Assembly: GCF_003957745.1 (NCBI RefSeq)
Contig: NZ_CP020373.1
Location: 2,356,001-2,420,000, forward strand
Direction: 5' to 3'
From: Shewanella khirikhana
Lineage (GTDB): Bacteria > Pseudomonadota > Gammaproteobacteria > Enterobacterales > Shewanellaceae
Length of the DNA: 64,000 bases
Below, in pieces: positions 32,877-41,647 of this stretch. The notes under the pieces are model-generated. The model made no database searches and was not told the origin of the DNA. It was given only the letters and a program-made list of their open reading frames with translations. The position numbers and the translations under genes were made by a program. Each line of letters starts with the position of its first letter. The first letter of the stretch is position 1.

Positions 32877-33647
32877 CTACCAAATCTTCCATGGTGCCTT
32901 GCCCGAGTTCCACAAGGTTTCTAAATGCAGTTTATCTCTAAGCGTATCAACGGGTTGCCAAAAGCCGTTATGAACATAGGCCATCAACTCGCCGCACTCA
33001 GTTAAATGACGAAGCGGTTCTTGCTCCCACGAGGTGTTATCGCCGTCGATATACTGCAACACCTTAGGTGACAGAATAAAAAATCCGCCATTAATCCTTC
33101 CACCTTCATTCGCTGGCTTTTCATCGAATTTGGTCACCTTGTCCCCCTCCAGGGTTAAGCCACCAAAACGGGGCGGAGGCACAACAGCGGTCAAGGTTGC
33201 CAGTTTTTTGTGGTCTCGATGAAAACTGATGGCGGCGCCGATGTCGACGTCTGCAAGGCCATCACCATAGGTCATGCAAAACGCCTCATCTTCACTAACC
33301 AATTCGCGAATTTTCTTAAGTCGACCACCGGTCATGGTGTCTATGCCGGTATCGACCAAGGTGACACGCCAGGGGACGGGCGCATTATCGTGAATGATGC
33401 GTTCACCGGTAGCGAAATCCAGCGTGAGATCGCAGCCAAGTAAGTGGTAATTGTTGAAGTACTGCTTGATAACCTCTGATTTATAACCGCACAGTATGAT
33501 GAATTCATTCAACCCATGTGCTGAATAGATTTTCATTATGTGCCATAACAAAGGTTTACCACCTATTTCCACCATGGGCTTAGGTCGAATAGCCGTTTCT
33601 TCACTTAAGCGGGTGCCAAAGCCCCCCGCTAAAATAACCACCTTCAT
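32877..33647 (-). CDS. rfbF: Glucose-1-phosphate cytidylyltransferase
   Basis: Makes CDP-glucose from CTP and glucose 1-phosphate. 256 aa, the family length. N-terminal nucleotide-binding motif VVILAGGFGTRLSEETAIRP, KPMVEIGGKPLLWHIM, YGDGLADVDI, GGFFILSPKVL, and a C-terminal WQPVDTLRDKLHLETLW. First of the three CDP-dideoxyhexose genes, 12 nt downstream of pseC in the same direction. Confidence 0.96.
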   Translation of the reverse strand: MKVVILAGGFGTRLSEETAIRPKPMVEIGGKPLLWHIMKIYSAHGLNEFIILCGYKSEVIKQYFNNYHLLGCDLTLDFATGERIIHDNAPVPWRVTLVDTGIDTMTGGRLKKIRELVSEDEAFCMTYGDGLADVDIGAAISFHRDHKKLATLTAVVPPPRFGGLTLEGDKVTKFDEKPANEGGRINGGFFILSPKVLQYIDGDNTSWEQEPLRHLTECGELMAYVHNGFWQPVDTLRDKLHLETLWNSGKAPWKIW

Positions 33648-33659
33648 AAGCTCTCCAAA

Positions 33660-34805
33660 CTAAATAACTCGCGCAATTTGCGAACATATGTAATCCCTTT
33701 CCACATCGGACAATGTTGGAAAAAGCGGGAGCGTCAATATCGCTTTATAGAAGTGTTCAGCGTTCGGGAAGTCACCTTCCTTAAACCCCAAGCCCATGTA
33801 AAACGGCTGTAAATGCACCGGGAAGTAATGCACGTGTACCTGGATCCCTTGTTGGCGAAGCTCGTCAAACAGCGCGCGGCGCTTCTCGGGCTGTTGCAGG
33901 CGAATAACATACAGGTGTCGGCCGCTGATGCTGTTATCCAGCGGCCTAACTATCGAAAGTGGCAGCGGCGCAAGCGCACTGTCGTAGTGCTCACTGATGC
34001 GATTTCTGTGGCTCACAAACTCATCAAGCCTGGTCATTTGTGACAGCCCAAGCGCGGCCTGAAGCTCAGTCATCCGATAATTAAAACCAAGCTGGTGCTG
34101 CTCGTAATACCAACCGCCTTCGTCAGGGCGATGTAACTGCGATGCATCGCGGGTCACACCATGGCTTCGAAGTGCGGCCATGTTTTGCCCAAGTGCTTCA
34201 CTGTTGGTCAGTGCCATCCCGCCCTCGGCACTGGTGATAATTTTCACCGGATGAAAGCTGAAGATAGTGATGTCGCTGTAATAGCCGCTGCCAATCTTGT
34301 GGCCGTGAAAACTGCCGCCAATGGCGTGGGAGGCATCTTCAATCAGCTTGAAGCCATACTCTTTGGCAAGCGCTGCGATGGCTTCCATATCACAGCTATG
34401 GCCGCACAGATGCACAGGAATAACCACTTTTGGCAACTTGCCATTGGCGTTGGCATCAATCAGTTTTTGTTGCAGTGCTTTGGGGCACATGTTGCCTGTG
34501 GCTGCGTCCACATCAACAAAATCGATATCGGCACCGCAGTAAAGTGCGCAGTTGGCAGAAGCAACGAAGGTAATTGGCGAGGTCCACACAAGGTCACCGG
34601 GCCCAACGCTCAGCGCCAGACAGGCAAGGTGCAGCGCCGAGGTGGCGCTGTTAACCGCCACCGCATATTTCGCACCTGTGTAGTCACACACCGCTTGTTC
34701 GAACGCAGGCACCTTAGGGCCCTGGGTCAACCAATCAGACTGAAGTACTTCAACAACAGCATCGATATCAGCCTGGTTTAAATCCTGTTTGCCGTAGGGG
34801 ATCAT
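33660..34805 (-). CDS. pseC: PseC, UDP-4-amino-4,6-dideoxy-N-acetyl-altrosamine transaminase
   Basis: PLP-dependent amination at C4 in the pseudaminic acid pathway. 381 aa, DegT family: IPYGKQDLNQADIDAVVEVL, AVNSATSALHLACLAL, DASHAIGGSFHGHKIGS, Schiff-base Lys in FSFHPVKIITSAEGG and HGVTRD. Unlike rfbH nearby, the Lys is intact. Start ATG overlaps the pseB stop by 4 nt. Confidence 0.93.
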   Translation of the reverse strand: MIPYGKQDLNQADIDAVVEVLQSDWLTQGPKVPAFEQAVCDYTGAKYAVAVNSATSALHLACLALSVGPGDLVWTSPITFVASANCALYCGADIDFVDVDAATGNMCPKALQQKLIDANANGKLPKVVIPVHLCGHSCDMEAIAALAKEYGFKLIEDASHAIGGSFHGHKIGSGYYSDITIFSFHPVKIITSAEGGMALTNSEALGQNMAALRSHGVTRDASQLHRPDEGGWYYEQHQLGFNYRMTELQAALGLSQMTRLDEFVSHRNRISEHYDSALAPLPLSIVRPLDNSISGRHLYVIRLQQPEKRRALFDELRQQGIQVHVHYFPVHLQPFYMGLGFKEGDFPNAEHFYKAILTLPLFPTLSDVERDYICSQIARVI

Positions 34806-35797
34806 GCCTTGGCATCCAGTTCGATAATCTCGTCCACTGTCAAAAAGTGTGGGTTGGTCCCAGAGTTGTATTCAAAGCCCATCTCGACCGGCTTACCTTT
34901 TTCACCAAGGGCGTTGGTACAAAAATCGGATTCACGGCCAAAGAATTTAATGCTGGGGGTGATAACGAAGTGGTCGTCAAATTCGAGGGTGTGATGGGAA
35001 TCGTCGGCCGGACACATGATTTCATGCATTTTCTCCCCCGGACGGATCCCTATGATGGCCTGCTTAAGCTCAGGCGCGTAAGCACTGGCCAGATCGGTAA
35101 TACGAATCGAGGGGATCTTGGGCACGAACAGCTCACCGCCCTGCATCCTGGCAAAATTTTTCAGAACAAAATCAACCCCATCCTGCAGAGTGATCCAGAA
35201 GCGGGTCATATCCGGATGAGTAATGGGCAAGGAATCGACGCCATCGGCAATCAGTTTTTTAAACAGGGGCACCACCGAACCACGGGAGCCAACCACGTTG
35301 CCATACCGCACCGCCGAGAAACGGGTTTTGCCCCCGCCGGTGATATTGTTGGCGGCGATAAAAAGCTTGTCCGATGCCAGCTTAGTCGCACCATATAAAT
35401 TAATGGGGTTAGCGGCCTTATCCGTCGACAGCGCTATGACCTTGCTGACCTGATTGGCAATGGATGCCCGGATAACATTTTCGGCTCCATGGATATTGGT
35501 TTTGATGCATTCCATGGGGTTGTATTCAGCAGCGGGTACCTGCTTCATGGCTGCCGCGTGGATAACAAAATCGACGTCCTTGAAGGCATACATCAAGCGG
35601 TCGGCATCCCGCACATCGCCGATGAAGTAACGCATGCAGGGTTCATTGAAAATCTGCTGCATTTCGTACTGTTTCAGCTCATCGCGGGAATAAATGATCA
35701 GGCGTTTGGGTTTATACCGTGCCAACAGGGTTTGCACGTACTTGCGGCCGAAGGAGCCGGTACCACCGGTGATGAGTATTGATTTGTTATTAAACAT
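34802..35797 (-). CDS. pseB: PseB, UDP-GlcNAc 4,6-dehydratase (inverting)
   Basis: First enzyme of pseudaminic acid synthesis; 5-epimerising dehydration of UDP-N-acetylglucosamine. 331 aa. ILITGGTGSFGRKYVQTLLA, FVIHAAAMKQVPAAEYNPME (the MKQVPAAEYNP motif typical of inverting dehydratases), LYGATKLASDKL with the Met/Lys active-site variant, and VPLFKKLIADGVDSLPITHP. First gene of the leftward block pseB-pseC-rfbF-rfbG-rfbH-epimerase; a TAGAAT -10-like box lies about 30 nt upstream. Confidence 0.95.
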   Translation of the reverse strand: MFNNKSILITGGTGSFGRKYVQTLLARYKPKRLIIYSRDELKQYEMQQIFNEPCMRYFIGDVRDADRLMYAFKDVDFVIHAAAMKQVPAAEYNPMECIKTNIHGAENVIRASIANQVSKVIALSTDKAANPINLYGATKLASDKLFIAANNITGGGKTRFSAVRYGNVVGSRGSVVPLFKKLIADGVDSLPITHPDMTRFWITLQDGVDFVLKNFARMQGGELFVPKIPSIRITDLASAYAPELKQAIIGIRPGEKMHEIMCPADDSHHTLEFDDHFVITPSIKFFGRESDFCTNALGEKGKPVEMGFEYNSGTNPHFLTVDEIIELDAKA

Positions 35798-36100
35798 CCT
35801 TTCCCCCTGCCAACCAAAACCTTGATATTCTAGTAAAATTCAAGCTATTAGTTGAAAGCATAATCTGACAGACATAAAAGTCCAGCGCTATGACACGTCT
35901 TTGCTGTAACCGTTCACGCATCAAACAAACAATGCTTAGCAAAAAGTGATCCATAGATAAAAGTGTCATGTTTTTCTGATAGTTGATGGTATAAGGATTG
36001 CATTAACTGCACAGGTTAAGCACTAACACGCGCTTCACTAGTCACGGTTTACCCAAAAAGACAAAGTTTTGACGCTGCGCCCACACAGGCAGGAGAGCAC
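35798..36100. promoter_or_regulatory. Divergent promoter region between pseB and maf-2
   Basis: 303 bp, AT-rich. On the minus strand TCAACT-N17-TAGAAT lies close to pseB. On the plus strand a TATAAG near 35989 may serve maf-2, but its -35 is poor. No sigma-54 or sigma-28 element was found, and no ORF. Confidence 0.45.
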
Positions 36101-38581
36101 ATGACAGACGCCACCACCCTACAACCCATTTTTGCTGTCAGTCCCTTTGGGGAAGCCTACCTGCCCTCAATTAACCGCCGTCAGTTTGAGTCGGTTCGCT
36201 CAGCGGCACTGTACAAAGACGCCTATCCTGAGCTGTTCAGCAAAGAAAATCATTTGCATGTCTTAGTGGGAATGGACTCGGGACTCCTGGCCAATTACGT
36301 CATGGAAGGCCCGCTTCCAAAAGGCAGCCGCTACCTGTTTGTAGAACTTGATGAAGTGCTGGCGCTGCTGAATGTGGAAATTCCGCTGGCCCTGCAGGAA
36401 AAGGTTGAGGTGCTGCCCTTAAGCGCCTTCTGCGAACGGGTAAGTGAAGGGGTCTATCCGGTGTACTTCACTAAAAAGTCCACCAGCTTACATCGCTCCC
36501 AGGGCGCGAAAATGGCGTTTTTACCCGACTACATCAAGCTGTGTACTGTGGTTGAAAAGCGCATGGATTTAGAGACCTTCAATCAATCCATTGGTCTTAC
36601 ACAAAAAATATTTGCCAAGCGAACCCTTGAAAACGCCTCTGACTGCCGCATTCCGGCGGCGCATCTTGAGGGGCGATTTACCGACAAAGATTGTGTGATC
36701 CTGGCCGGTGGCCCGTCCCTGGACAGGCATATCGAGTGGGTCAAGCAGCATCAGCACTGCCTCACCATTTTTGCCGTATCCAGGATCAGTAAAAATCTGC
36801 TGGCCCATCAACTCACGCCAGACGTGGTGCTCTCTGTCGACCCCCAGGAAGTCAGCTTTGATCTCAGTAAAGACATGCTGCACCTGGATGAAAAAGCCCT
36901 CTTCGTTCACAGCACCTATGTTGAGCCGCGGCTGTTATCCCAGTGGCATGGCCATGCGCTTTACATGGGGGCAAGACTGCCGTGGCAGGAAGAGCCCAAT
37001 ATCGACACCCAAGGCCCGACGGTCACCAACGCCGCGCTGCATTTAGCCTTGAAAATGGGCTTTAAGCGGATATTCCTGCTCGGGATGGACCTGTGTTTTT
37101 CGAGCAGCGGCTTCACCCACGCCAGTGGCAGTTACGAAGCGGCAGCCGGCCCCAACCTCACCATTGTCGGGGAATGGGTAAAAACCTATGACGGCGAAGA
37201 TGCCGAAACCTCCATGCAGCTGCTGTATGCACTGCAAGCGCTGGAAGAAGAGGCAAAACACTGCTCGTCACATCAAGAGATCATCAACCTGTCGAACACC
37301 GCCGCTGTTGCAAAGGGGATTTCGTTTCAGGCACCGGAAAGGATTTCAGGACTGACACCAGCCGGGGACAAGACCGCCACGCTTCACCGATTGGTATGCA
37401 GCTATCCAGGCGATGGCCAAAGCGCGTTTCTTGCCAGGGTGCACTCCGAGCTCACTCAAGCTAGCCAGGCATTCCGTGAAATCGCAATGCTGGCCGAAGA
37501 AGCCCACAATCACAGTAAAAAGCTTGCACTGGCAATTCAGCAAAAAGGCCACAGCAGTGACTATTTTCAAAGCCTGCAAAAACGTATCGACAGCATTGAG
37601 AGCACACTGCTGGGCAAGTATCGGGTTTTGGCGCATTTCATTAAGTTTTTTGGATTTTCAGAATTCACTTCCTTCCTCACCCCGGCCCAAAGCAGTGAAT
37701 GGCAGCAGGATGCTGTCTATAAAATGAGTCAGGATTATTACCGCGCCTTTAAAGTCAATGCCGACATGCTCATCGGTTTATGTAACGAGGCCCTTGCCAA
37801 GAACCAGCTGCGACTGGATGAAATAGTGCCCGGTGCTGATATAGCCAAACTGGCCGATGGTTGGCGCCAGTATCAGGAGCCGGGGCGCGCCCAACTTTGG
37901 CTGCGCCGTCACCCACAACAGCCGCCATCGAGCACCAACGCCCAGTTGGAGTCACTGAGTAAAGCATTTGAGGCTCAGCTCTATACGGCGCCACCTGTGG
38001 CGAAGGAGATGAAATCAGGGCACAACTCGCTAGACAGAGTGGAGCAGAAACTCCTGCTGCTTTTTGGTGAGCGCCACATAGGCGGGCTGCAGCAGATGTC
38101 CCGCATCCTGCAAGGTTTTGCCGGCAAAGATGCGGAAGCCAAGCGGCTTTGCCAACTCGCCAAAAGCCTGGCCTTCTCTCTGAAAAATGAGCCCGGCAAC
38201 GCACTTGCTGCCCTGCTGGAAATAGACGAAACCCATCTCACCGAGCGCGAATACAAGGAAATGGCCTCCTTGGGGCTTAAGGTAAAGCAGCCGGAAATCT
38301 CGCTGCTGGCGCTGTCGAAACTGATTGAGTCCAGCGATGAATATTTACCGCTTTATGCCAGCGTACTTAAGCTGACAGGTCAGTATCAGGCGGCGGCAGA
38401 AACCTACCTTGAGTACCTGAACAAATACGCCGGCGATGTGGTGACCTGGATTAAGTTTGGCCAGTTTATGGTGGAAGCCGGTGAGCGGGACATGGCCATC
38501 AGCGCCTTTCATCAGGCCGAACAGGCCGATCCGGGCAATGCGCTGGCCAAGCAGTATTTGAGCGAACTCTACCGCCAATAG
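36101..38581 (+). CDS. Maf-2, large DUF115 motility accessory factor with C-terminal repeats
   Basis: 826 aa. An N-terminal Maf-type domain (HLHVLVGMDSGLLANYVMEG) is followed by the DUF115 domain from about residue 198 (DCVILAGGPSLDRHIEWVKQ, DVVLSVDPQEVSFDL, DTQGPTVTNAALHLALKMGF, IFLLGMDLCFSSSG), a helical linker, and a C-terminal region (about 690-826) with TPR-like helix pairs (YAGDVVTWIKFGQFMVEAGE, AISAFHQAEQADPGNALAKQ). Candidate flagellin nonulosonyltransferase. GGAG upstream supports the ATG. Faces away from pseB; the flagellin-modification locus ends here. Confidence 0.9.
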   Translation: MTDATTLQPIFAVSPFGEAYLPSINRRQFESVRSAALYKDAYPELFSKENHLHVLVGMDSGLLANYVMEGPLPKGSRYLFVELDEVLALLNVEIPLALQEKVEVLPLSAFCERVSEGVYPVYFTKKSTSLHRSQGAKMAFLPDYIKLCTVVEKRMDLETFNQSIGLTQKIFAKRTLENASDCRIPAAHLEGRFTDKDCVILAGGPSLDRHIEWVKQHQHCLTIFAVSRISKNLLAHQLTPDVVLSVDPQEVSFDLSKDMLHLDEKALFVHSTYVEPRLLSQWHGHALYMGARLPWQEEPNIDTQGPTVTNAALHLALKMGFKRIFLLGMDLCFSSSGFTHASGSYEAAAGPNLTIVGEWVKTYDGEDAETSMQLLYALQALEEEAKHCSSHQEIINLSNTAAVAKGISFQAPERISGLTPAGDKTATLHRLVCSYPGDGQSAFLARVHSELTQASQAFREIAMLAEEAHNHSKKLALAIQQKGHSSDYFQSLQKRIDSIESTLLGKYRVLAHFIKFFGFSEFTSFLTPAQSSEWQQDAVYKMSQDYYRAFKVNADMLIGLCNEALAKNQLRLDEIVPGADIAKLADGWRQYQEPGRAQLWLRRHPQQPPSSTNAQLESLSKAFEAQLYTAPPVAKEMKSGHNSLDRVEQKLLLLFGERHIGGLQQMSRILQGFAGKDAEAKRLCQLAKSLAFSLKNEPGNALAALLEIDETHLTEREYKEMASLGLKVKQPEISLLALSKLIESSDEYLPLYASVLKLTGQYQAAAETYLEYLNKYAGDVVTWIKFGQFMVEAGERDMAISAFHQAEQADPGNALAKQYLSELYRQ

Positions 38582-38592
38582 TGGCTGCACCT

Positions 38593-38620
38593 TTGCCTGT
38601 GGGCGGCATCTGGCTATAAT
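38593..38620 (+). promoter_or_regulatory. Sigma-70 promoter of the DUF2947 gene
   Basis: TTGCCT-N16-TATAAT. The box lies inside an inverted repeat GGGCGGCAT / ATGCCGCCC (38601-38627). The transcript would carry the MITE described here in its leader. Confidence 0.65.
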
Positions 38621-38646
38621 GCCGCCCAGCCCATGTGCTTTTCTAA

Positions 38647-38723
38647 GGAAGGTGCGAATAAGTCCCGTGCTTGCTCTGCGTGTGCTTAAAGTGGATAGAT
38701 GCAAGGCACAGTTCGCACCTTCC
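38647..38723. mobile_element. 77-bp MITE with IS5-type ends
   Basis: Ends GGAAGGTGCGAA and TTCGCACCTTCC are perfect 12-bp inverted repeats, and the left end continues TAAG as in IS5 (GGAAGGTGCGAACAAG). The element is flanked by CTAA on both sides (38643-38646 and 38724-38727), the 4-bp YTAR target duplication of IS5. It has no coding capacity. Confidence 0.88.
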
Positions 38724-38783
38724 CTAAATACCTTTTCCGGGCAACTTTTCGACCTAACCTTGCCACCTAACCAGGAGTGTCTT

Positions 38784-39263
38784 TTGCAAACCAGCCATAT
38801 TCCCCTCGAGCAGTATCGTCGCAAGTGGATTTTCAACAACAAAGATTTACCCGTGAGCGACGACGACAAGGCCTGTATTTATCCGCTGGATGAAAAGAGT
38901 GCCATGCTGGTGTGGAAACAACTGGTGAGCGATAAGGCCAGTGCCTCCGAACACTTCTCCAAGGCCGACTGGGGCGGACGCCCTAAAAGCTGGGTGAAAT
39001 CAGATACCTGGCAAGGCCCGTGGGACAGCGAAGATCCCGCCCTCCCCGCCGTGGTAGAAGCCCATATTGAATGGGCCGACGACACCCGGGTATTCTTTTG
39101 CTACGACAAATACCAGGCCATCGAGACCCGCTGGGATGTGTTTGTGCGCAACTGGAAGTGCTTCCTGTTTTTCGATGATGGTCCACTGCTGATCTGCGAC
39201 AGCCAGCCTCAGGTTGCGCTGTTTTTGCAAGACGGCAACGTGCAGCTGGGCGTTCGCAGTTAA
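38784..39263 (+). CDS. DUF2947-family protein
   Basis: 159 aa of unknown function. Conserved-looking content: IPLEQYRRKWIFNNKDLPVS, KSAMLVWKQLVSDKAS, RPKSWVKSDTWQGPWDSED, VFFCYDKYQAIETRWDVFVR and NWKCFLFFDDGPLL. The proposed start is the TTG at 38784, with AGGAG 6 nt upstream, because the open frame further upstream runs through the MITE and the promoter. Soluble, Trp-rich. Followed 21 nt later by the chalcone-isomerase-like gene, probably in one operon. Confidence 0.8.
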   Translation: MQTSHIPLEQYRRKWIFNNKDLPVSDDDKACIYPLDEKSAMLVWKQLVSDKASASEHFSKADWGGRPKSWVKSDTWQGPWDSEDPALPAVVEAHIEWADDTRVFFCYDKYQAIETRWDVFVRNWKCFLFFDDGPLLICDSQPQVALFLQDGNVQLGVRS

Positions 39264-39284
39264 TTCGCATTATTTGGAGTTTTT

Positions 39285-39836
39285 ATGAAGTCTCTACTCG
39301 CATTGCTGTTGTGCGTTTTGCCGCTTTTCGCATCCGCCAAAGAAGTGTCCGGCGTGGACCTGGCCGATTCACTGACCCAGGACAATCAGGCCTATCAACT
39401 CAACGGCGCCGGTGTCCGCAGTAAATTCTTTATGGATTTGTACGTTGGCAGCCTGTATCTGCCTGCCAGGGCGCAAACCAGCGAGCAGGTGCTGGCGCAG
39501 CAAAACGCCATTATCCAGCTAGATATTCTGTCTGGCCTGATTACCAGCGATAAGATGCGTGACGCCATCAATGAAGGCTTTGATGCTGCCACCAAAGGCA
39601 AGCAGGATGCCGCCATGAAGGCGAATATTGCCGCCTTTATGGCGCTGTTTGATGCTGAAATCAAACCCGGCGATCGCTTTGTGCTGCACACAGGCAATGA
39701 TGGCGTGATTGCGGTGAAAAACGGCGTGGCCGGGCCAAAAATCGGTGATACCGACTTTGCCAAAGCCCTGCTGAATATCTGGCTTGGCGACAAACCCGCC
39801 CAAAAAAGCCTGAAGCAAGATATGCTGGGGCAATGA
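39285..39836 (+). CDS. Chalcone-isomerase-like periplasmic protein
   Basis: 183 aa with a signal peptide (MKSLLALLLCVLPLFASA). The rest matches the bacterial chalcone isomerase-like family: NGAGVRSKFFMDLYVGSLYL, IIQLDILSGLITSDKMRDAINEGF, and FVLHTGNDGVIAVKNG. No flavonoid role is expected; bacterial members are of unknown function and may bind small lipids or fatty acids. Last gene before a bidirectional terminator. Confidence 0.85.
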   Translation: MKSLLALLLCVLPLFASAKEVSGVDLADSLTQDNQAYQLNGAGVRSKFFMDLYVGSLYLPARAQTSEQVLAQQNAIIQLDILSGLITSDKMRDAINEGFDAATKGKQDAAMKANIAAFMALFDAEIKPGDRFVLHTGNDGVIAVKNGVAGPKIGDTDFAKALLNIWLGDKPAQKSLKQDMLGQ

Positions 39837-39882
39837 TGGCGCTGCTATAACTCCGCTGGAATAACGCCGGAGCAATAACGTA

Positions 39883-39911
39883 AAAAAGGGACCAAATGGT
39901 CCTTTTTTCAT
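39883..39911. terminator. Bidirectional terminator
   Basis: GGACC / GGTCC stem extended by A and T runs on both sides, between convergent genes. Confidence 0.85.
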
Positions 39912-39922
39912 GGCGGCGATGA

Positions 39923-40819
39923 TTAAAAAGCTACAGAGAAAGCAATGGCGCCGGCGCCTTCGGCCGACAGGTCCTCTCGCTCGCCGCTGCCAAGTTCCAT
40001 TTCACCGCCAAACATGTAGCCAGCGTAGGCATTCAGGCTCACCTTCTGCCCCAGTTGCCAGCCAAGGCGTAAAAACGACACCCATTCATCGATTTCCACC
40101 GTTTGACCATCGTCATTCAGCAGCAGACGCTGACTGCGGCGGGAGCTGCCAAGCCCAAGTTCCCATTTGGGGTTGAATCGATAACTGAGCTCAAGGCCCG
40201 CAGGCCCGCTGAATCCGGCGTCAAAGGGGTTGGCCAGGGTCAGTGAATCAGTCAGTTGCCAGCGCACCGCCAGAAACGGCAGCGCACGGGTTTCCCCTAT
40301 GTCATCCAGGTAAATCGCGCCCACCCCGAGCAGATTGCCATCCTCAAACCTGTGCATGGCGCTGGCCACCAGCCCCCAGCTGCGGGCATCGGACGACGAC
40401 GCCGTATCAGCCCAGGCGTATTGCAACATGGGGCTGAAACCAAACAGCCAGTTACCGGTCCGATAACCAATATTCAGCGACACATTGTAGCGATTAATCG
40501 AACTCCAGGGGTTAGCAGCGCCGCCAAGCAGCTTGCCATCGGCGGTGCGCCAGCTGTAATCCAGCACATCGTAGCCAAGGCCCCAGCCAACAGACCATTG
40601 GCGCGAAAGTGCATAACTGCCTTTGGCATCAAACATATACAGATTGCGGCCCAGGGTTGCATCCCCCACATCGGCCTTATCGGTAGACACCCAGGCCGCC
40701 TGCAGTGAAAAGGGAGACGGCCTGCCATCGGCCAACGCTGGCAACGCCATGCCAGCGGCAACGACAGTCAGCACTGAGACCGGACGGGTAAAGCGGTTTA
40801 ATGGGTTAGCGCAGCGCAT
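39923..40819 (-). CDS. Outer-membrane beta-barrel protein
   Basis: 298 aa from the ATG at 40819 (AAGGAGT 5-6 nt upstream; a frame 10 codons longer lacks such a site). Signal peptide (LTVVAAGMALPALA), then alternating hydrophobic/aromatic strands (SINRYNVSLNIGYRTGNWLF, WGLVASAMHRFE, WVSFLRLGWQLGQKVSLNAY) and a C-terminal Phe (GAIAFSVAF) as in barrel proteins. Function not recognised. It lies downstream of the tetR gene on the same strand and might be co-transcribed with it. Confidence 0.8.
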   Translation of the reverse strand: MRCANPLNRFTRPVSVLTVVAAGMALPALADGRPSPFSLQAAWVSTDKADVGDATLGRNLYMFDAKGSYALSRQWSVGWGLGYDVLDYSWRTADGKLLGGAANPWSSINRYNVSLNIGYRTGNWLFGFSPMLQYAWADTASSSDARSWGLVASAMHRFEDGNLLGVGAIYLDDIGETRALPFLAVRWQLTDSLTLANPFDAGFSGPAGLELSYRFNPKWELGLGSSRRSQRLLLNDDGQTVEIDEWVSFLRLGWQLGQKVSLNAYAGYMFGGEMELGSGEREDLSAEGAGAIAFSVAF

Positions 40820-40872
40820 CCCTGACTCCTTGATGAATTTTCCCGCCAATACGTAGCATCAGGCGGTTTGGA

Positions 40873-41493
40873 TCATTCCCTTGCCGCACGCAAAAACATG
40901 TTGATGGTCTCGTCGAGATAGCGGCTGCGCTCTTCGTCGCTGTCTTCAATCGGCATGCCGAGCTCAAGCCTTAGCCGCCGCTCACCAAACAACATCAGAC
41001 ACAGACGAATGGCGGCATGGCGGGTATCGCCAAAGCGGTACTTGCCCTCGGCCTCGACCCGGCGAAAGTAGTCACTCAGCAGCGCCAGCATCACACTCGG
41101 GCCACCGGCAAAATACAGCTTCGACACTTCAGGGTGAGTGTCGGCCTGAGACACACAGGCGCGGTACACCGTCAGCGCTTCTTCACTGACAATCATGGCA
41201 CCAAAGCGGGCAGCAAACTGCGTCAGTACCCGCTCAGGATGCACCACATCTGCCAGCATGTCCGGGGTGATGTCGTGCATCACACATTTGGACTCGATGG
41301 AAGCCACAAACAGCTCGTCTTTGTTACCAAAATGAGAATAGACGGTCTGCTTGGAGACACCGGCCTTTTTAGCCACCTCATCCATACTGGTATTCGGAAA
41401 ACCCTGACCACAGAAGAGTTCGATGGCCGATTCCAGGATGGCCATACGCTTTTGCTCACTGCGGCTAAGGCTGTTGTTTGGGGTGGAACTCAT
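40873..41493 (-). CDS. TetR/AcrR-family repressor of the adjacent efflux operon
   Basis: 206 aa. N-terminal HTH (MAILESAIELFCGQGFPNTS, then VAKKAGVSKQTVYSHFGNKD, the recognition helix typical of the family) and a ligand-binding C-terminal domain. Divergent from the RND efflux pair, with two copies of a 15-bp palindrome in the shared intergenic region. Likely represses both its own gene and the pump until a substrate binds. Confidence 0.92.
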   Translation of the reverse strand: MSSTPNNSLSRSEQKRMAILESAIELFCGQGFPNTSMDEVAKKAGVSKQTVYSHFGNKDELFVASIESKCVMHDITPDMLADVVHPERVLTQFAARFGAMIVSEEALTVYRACVSQADTHPEVSKLYFAGGPSVMLALLSDYFRRVEAEGKYRFGDTRHAAIRLCLMLFGERRLRLELGMPIEDSDEERSRYLDETINMFLRAARE

Positions 41494-41562
41494 ACTGATT
41501 AATCCGCTGCGCTGACTGGAGTCAACTTATGGGTGATAAGAAAACGATATAGATTTAACCAT

Positions 41563-41618
41563 AAAATAGACTAGACAGTCCAGTTTTACCAAAATAGACT
41601 AGACAGTCCAGTTTAACC
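41563..41618. promoter_or_regulatory. Duplicated TetR-type operator
   Basis: A 28-bp unit occurs twice in tandem (41563-41590 and 41591-41618, one mismatch). Each contains the palindrome ACTAGACAGTCCAGT (41570-41584, 41598-41612), centred on A and of form ACTnGAC-a-GTCnAGT. The spacing of 28 bp puts the two sites nearly three helical turns apart, on about the same face. Confidence 0.82.
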
Positions 41619-41647
41619 ACTTTTTAACCTACAGCCAGGACACTGCC

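Noticed and set aside
38619..38783. Upstream extension of the DUF2947 gene
   Set aside because: The extra codons read through the -10 box and the MITE; not a conserved protein segment.
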